Assembly (NCBI GenBank): GCA_947628385.1 | Contig: CANQZS010000108.1 | Location: 1-6,348 of the forward strand | DNA: 6,348 nt | Source of the DNA: an uncultured Clostridia bacterium | Lineage (GTDB): Bacteria; Bacillota; Clostridia; Oscillospirales; Ruminococcaceae | Direction of reading: 5' to 3' | Shown: positions 4,769-6,348 of the stretch, piece after piece | Numbering within the stretch: the first letter of the stretch is position 1 | Layout of the letters: every line of letters begins with the position of its first letter | The notes under the pieces: generated by a model | Database searches by the model: none | The model's input: only the letters and a program-made list of their open reading frames with translations | What the model was told of the DNA's origin: nothing | Translations under genes and position numbers: made by a program

Positions 4769-6229
4769 ACTAAGAATTACGACGTTATAATTGCAGGAAC
4801 AGGCGCGGGCGGAATGTATACGGCTATAAATCTTCCGCCGGAGGCAAAGGTGCTTGTAATTACCAAGCGGGAAATGATACTTTGCAACTCCGCGCTCGCT
4901 CAGGGCGGGATCGCCGCAGTATATCAGCCGGAGGACGACAGCGTGGGTATGCACACGCAGGATACCCTTATCGCGGGAGGATTCAAGAACAATCCGGACA
5001 GCCTGAAAATACTTGTGAATGAAGCCGCTCATGAAATAGAGACCATTCTCGGACTGGGTGTGGATTTTGACAGGGACGAGAACGGAAAGCTCCACAGGAC
5101 TCTTGAGGGAGGTCATTCCCGCAGGAGGATATTCCACCATAAGGATTCGACGGGATTTGAGATAACCACCAAGCTTCAGGCGGCTGTAAAGAAGCTTCCC
5201 AACACGGAAATAATAGAAAACGCTTTGCTTTGCAGGCTGAAAAAGACTTCAACGGGATTTTCCGCGGACGTACTTTACGGAGGAGAGCACTGCACCTTTA
5301 ACAGCAGATATTTTGTTCTTGCCACGGGAGGAATAGGCAGAGTATACGATTTCACTACCAATTCCGCAATAGCCACGGGAGACGGCATTACGTTTGCATA
5401 TGAAATGGGTGCGAATATAAAAAATCTGTCGCTGATACAGTTTCACCCCACGGCGTTCAACAACAAGCATACAAGGGAATGTTTCCTCATTTCGGAGGCG
5501 GTGCGCGGCGAGGGCGCATATCTGAAAAACTGCAATAAGGAGCGGTTCATGCAGAATTATGACGACAGGCTCGAGCTTGCGCCGAGGGACGTTGTATCTC
5601 ATGCGATAGTTACCGAGGGCAGGAGGCTTGATTCGGACGAATTCTATCTTGACATTACGCATAAGGATCCGGAATTTTTAAAGAACAGGTTCCCGATGAT
5701 ATACAAATATCTTCTTGAACAGGGCATTGACATGACAAAGGACATGATACCGATATATCCATGTCAGCATTATCTTATGGGAGGTATCAATGTAAACACC
5801 TCGGCGATGTCGTCCATTGAGGGGCTTTATGCGGTAGGGGAATGTTCGCATACGGGGGTTCACGGCAACAACAGGCTTGCGTCGAATTCGCTGCTTGAGG
5901 CTCTGGTATTCGGCAGACAGGCGGCGGAGGATATTGCAAGGCGCATGGAGGCTTCCGGCGGCTGCGGCACAGGAGAGCTTGAAAGCGGAGATTTCCCGAT
6001 AAATGCAGATGCGGTGCCTGTTCCTCACGGTATACGTACTGAGGTACGGCACATTATACAGAAGTCATATTTTGTAATTCCGAATATGCAGGAAGCGCTG
6101 GCGGGATTTGAGCGTGTATCCGAGATAAAGCGAATGCTTGAAGAGGGCAATTACATTATTGACTGCAATTATGTAGAAGCGAGGTCGCTCACTACAGTTG
6201 CATATCTTATTCTTAAAGAAGTGATATAA
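4754..6229 (+). CDS. nadB: L-aspartate oxidase NadB
   Basis: This FAD enzyme oxidises L-aspartate to iminoaspartate, the first step of de novo NAD synthesis; NadA then makes quinolinate. Of 491 residues, 12-25 hold the dinucleotide-binding motif IIAGTGAGGMYTAI. NSALAQGGIAA (45-55), RTLEGGHSRRRI (115-126, substrate-binding loop), LIQFHPTAF (227-235), the catalytic Arg at 278 in LAPRDVVS, His339 in QHYLMGG, and GECSHTGVHGNNRLASNSLLEALVFG (362-387) are NadB hallmarks and set it apart from SdhA/FrdA. The C-terminal helical domain is present but short; many homologues have about 510-540 residues. The start may be ATG 4754 or 4766; MTKNYDVIIAGTG from 4766 better resembles family N-termini. Unlike the usual nadABC cluster, no nadA or nadC precedes it, and a strong terminator follows at once, so it is probably monocistronic. 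Confidence 0.95.
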   Translation: MIVKMTKNYDVIIAGTGAGGMYTAINLPPEAKVLVITKREMILCNSALAQGGIAAVYQPEDDSVGMHTQDTLIAGGFKNNPDSLKILVNEAAHEIETILGLGVDFDRDENGKLHRTLEGGHSRRRIFHHKDSTGFEITTKLQAAVKKLPNTEIIENALLCRLKKTSTGFSADVLYGGEHCTFNSRYFVLATGGIGRVYDFTTNSAIATGDGITFAYEMGANIKNLSLIQFHPTAFNNKHTRECFLISEAVRGEGAYLKNCNKERFMQNYDDRLELAPRDVVSHAIVTEGRRLDSDEFYLDITHKDPEFLKNRFPMIYKYLLEQGIDMTKDMIPIYPCQHYLMGGINVNTSAMSSIEGLYAVGECSHTGVHGNNRLASNSLLEALVFGRQAAEDIARRMEASGGCGTGELESGDFPINADAVPVPHGIRTEVRHIIQKSYFVIPNMQEALAGFERVSEIKRMLEEGNYIIDCNYVEARSLTTVAYLILKEVI

Positions 6230-6262
6230 AATTAAGGCAAGCCAAGGGCTTGCCTTAATTTT
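6228..6262 (+). terminator. nadB terminator with a 16-bp perfect stem
   Basis: AAAATTAAGGCAAGCC (6228-6243) and GGCTTGCCTTAATTTT (6247-6262) form a perfect 16-bp stem around the loop AAG. The A-tract and T-tract at the ends make it a bidirectional intrinsic terminator. Its 5' arm begins inside the TAA stop of nadB (6227-6229), so nothing else is encoded in this transcript. Confidence 0.92.
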
Positions 6263-6279
6263 GCGCCGTAGGCGCAAAA
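6259..6279 (+). repeat. Second hairpin sharing the terminator's T-tract
   Basis: TTTTGCGCC (6259-6267) pairs perfectly with GGCGCAAAA (6271-6279) around GTA. Its first four bases are the last four of the previous stem, so the two hairpins cannot both be complete in one RNA. It is the first element of a hairpin series running to the window edge. Confidence 0.8.
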
Positions 6280-6284
6280 TATAA

Positions 6285-6348
6285 AGCTGGTCGAGCTGAG
6301 CCCAGCTCGCGGGGTCAAGGGGCGGCGCCCCTTGTCGCGCTCCGCAGA
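6285..6348. repeat. GC-rich palindromic intergenic repeat (runs off the window)
   Basis: Two further palindromic units fill this stretch. In the first, AGCTGG/CCAGCT (6285-6290 with 6302-6307) competes with CGAGCTG/CAGCTCG (6292-6298 with 6303-6309). The second is CAAGGGGC/GCCCCTTG (6316-6323 with 6327-6334), enclosed by GCGG/CCGC (6309-6312 with 6342-6345). No coding sequence is recognised. The composition is far more GC-rich than the flanking AT-rich spacers, and the style resembles dispersed palindromic repeats of clostridial genomes, but this is from memory and the element is cut by the window end. It could instead be a structured RNA or the start of a mobile miniature element. Confidence 0.55.

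Noticed and set aside
4741..4773. A ten-codon leader peptide from TTG 4741 (MLCKHDRKND) with better SD spacing.
   Set aside because: The codons show no regulatory pattern such as runs of one amino acid, and a frame this short is expected by chance.
4754..6229. Succinate dehydrogenase or fumarate reductase flavoprotein.
   Set aside because: The EGGHSRRRI loop, LAPRDVVS and QHYLMGG pattern and the absence of an iron-sulfur subunit gene fit NadB instead.

Overview
The window looks like a stretch of chromosome from a low-to-mid GC Gram-positive anaerobe, most likely Clostridia and possibly a Ruminococcus-like member of the Oscillospiraceae. This is inferred from strong AGGAGG-type ribosome sites, TTGACA/TATAAT promoters with 17-bp spacers and extended -10 TG, the three-cysteine clostridial style of MnmA, an Rpn-family C-terminal fragment, and GC-rich palindromic intergenic sequence at the right edge. 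No marker gene fixes the genus. All convincing genes lie on the + strand.

Layout. (1) 3-119 is the last 38 codons of an SbcC-like exonuclease subunit. (2) A perfect-consensus promoter (147-175) drives a two-gene unit: a HAD-family phosphatase (211-861) and the tRNA 2-thiouridylase mnmA (858-1931), overlapping by ATGA. (3) A flavin-reductase-like split-barrel protein (1997-2488) ends in a clear intrinsic terminator (2516-2542). (4) Fifteen bases later a strong promoter (2558-2586) precedes a 92-codon gene (2656-2934). This gene is only the C-terminal part of an Rpn (recombination-promoting nuclease) protein. It keeps the internal ribosome site and start that, in Rpn systems, make the small RpnS antitoxin, but the nuclease domain is gone. 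(5) The manganese exporter mntP (3133-3705) and the release-factor methyltransferase prmC (3721-4617) form a tight pair. (6) An extended -10 promoter overlapping the end of prmC drives nadB (L-aspartate oxidase, 4754-6229) through a structured leader of about 110 nt, in which a perfect hairpin lies between the Shine-Dalgarno and the start. (7) nadB ends in a 16-bp perfect terminator stem followed by at least three more hairpins running to the window edge, probably the beginning of a dispersed palindromic repeat.

Functionally these are mostly housekeeping genes: DNA repair, tRNA wobble thiolation, metal homeostasis, translation termination and NAD synthesis. They sit in small independent transcription units rather than one pathway operon. 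The least ordinary items are the stand-alone RpnS-like minigene with its in-frame tandem repeat, and the unusual translation-initiation region of nadB. I see no CRISPR array, tRNA, rRNA, transposase or complete defence island.
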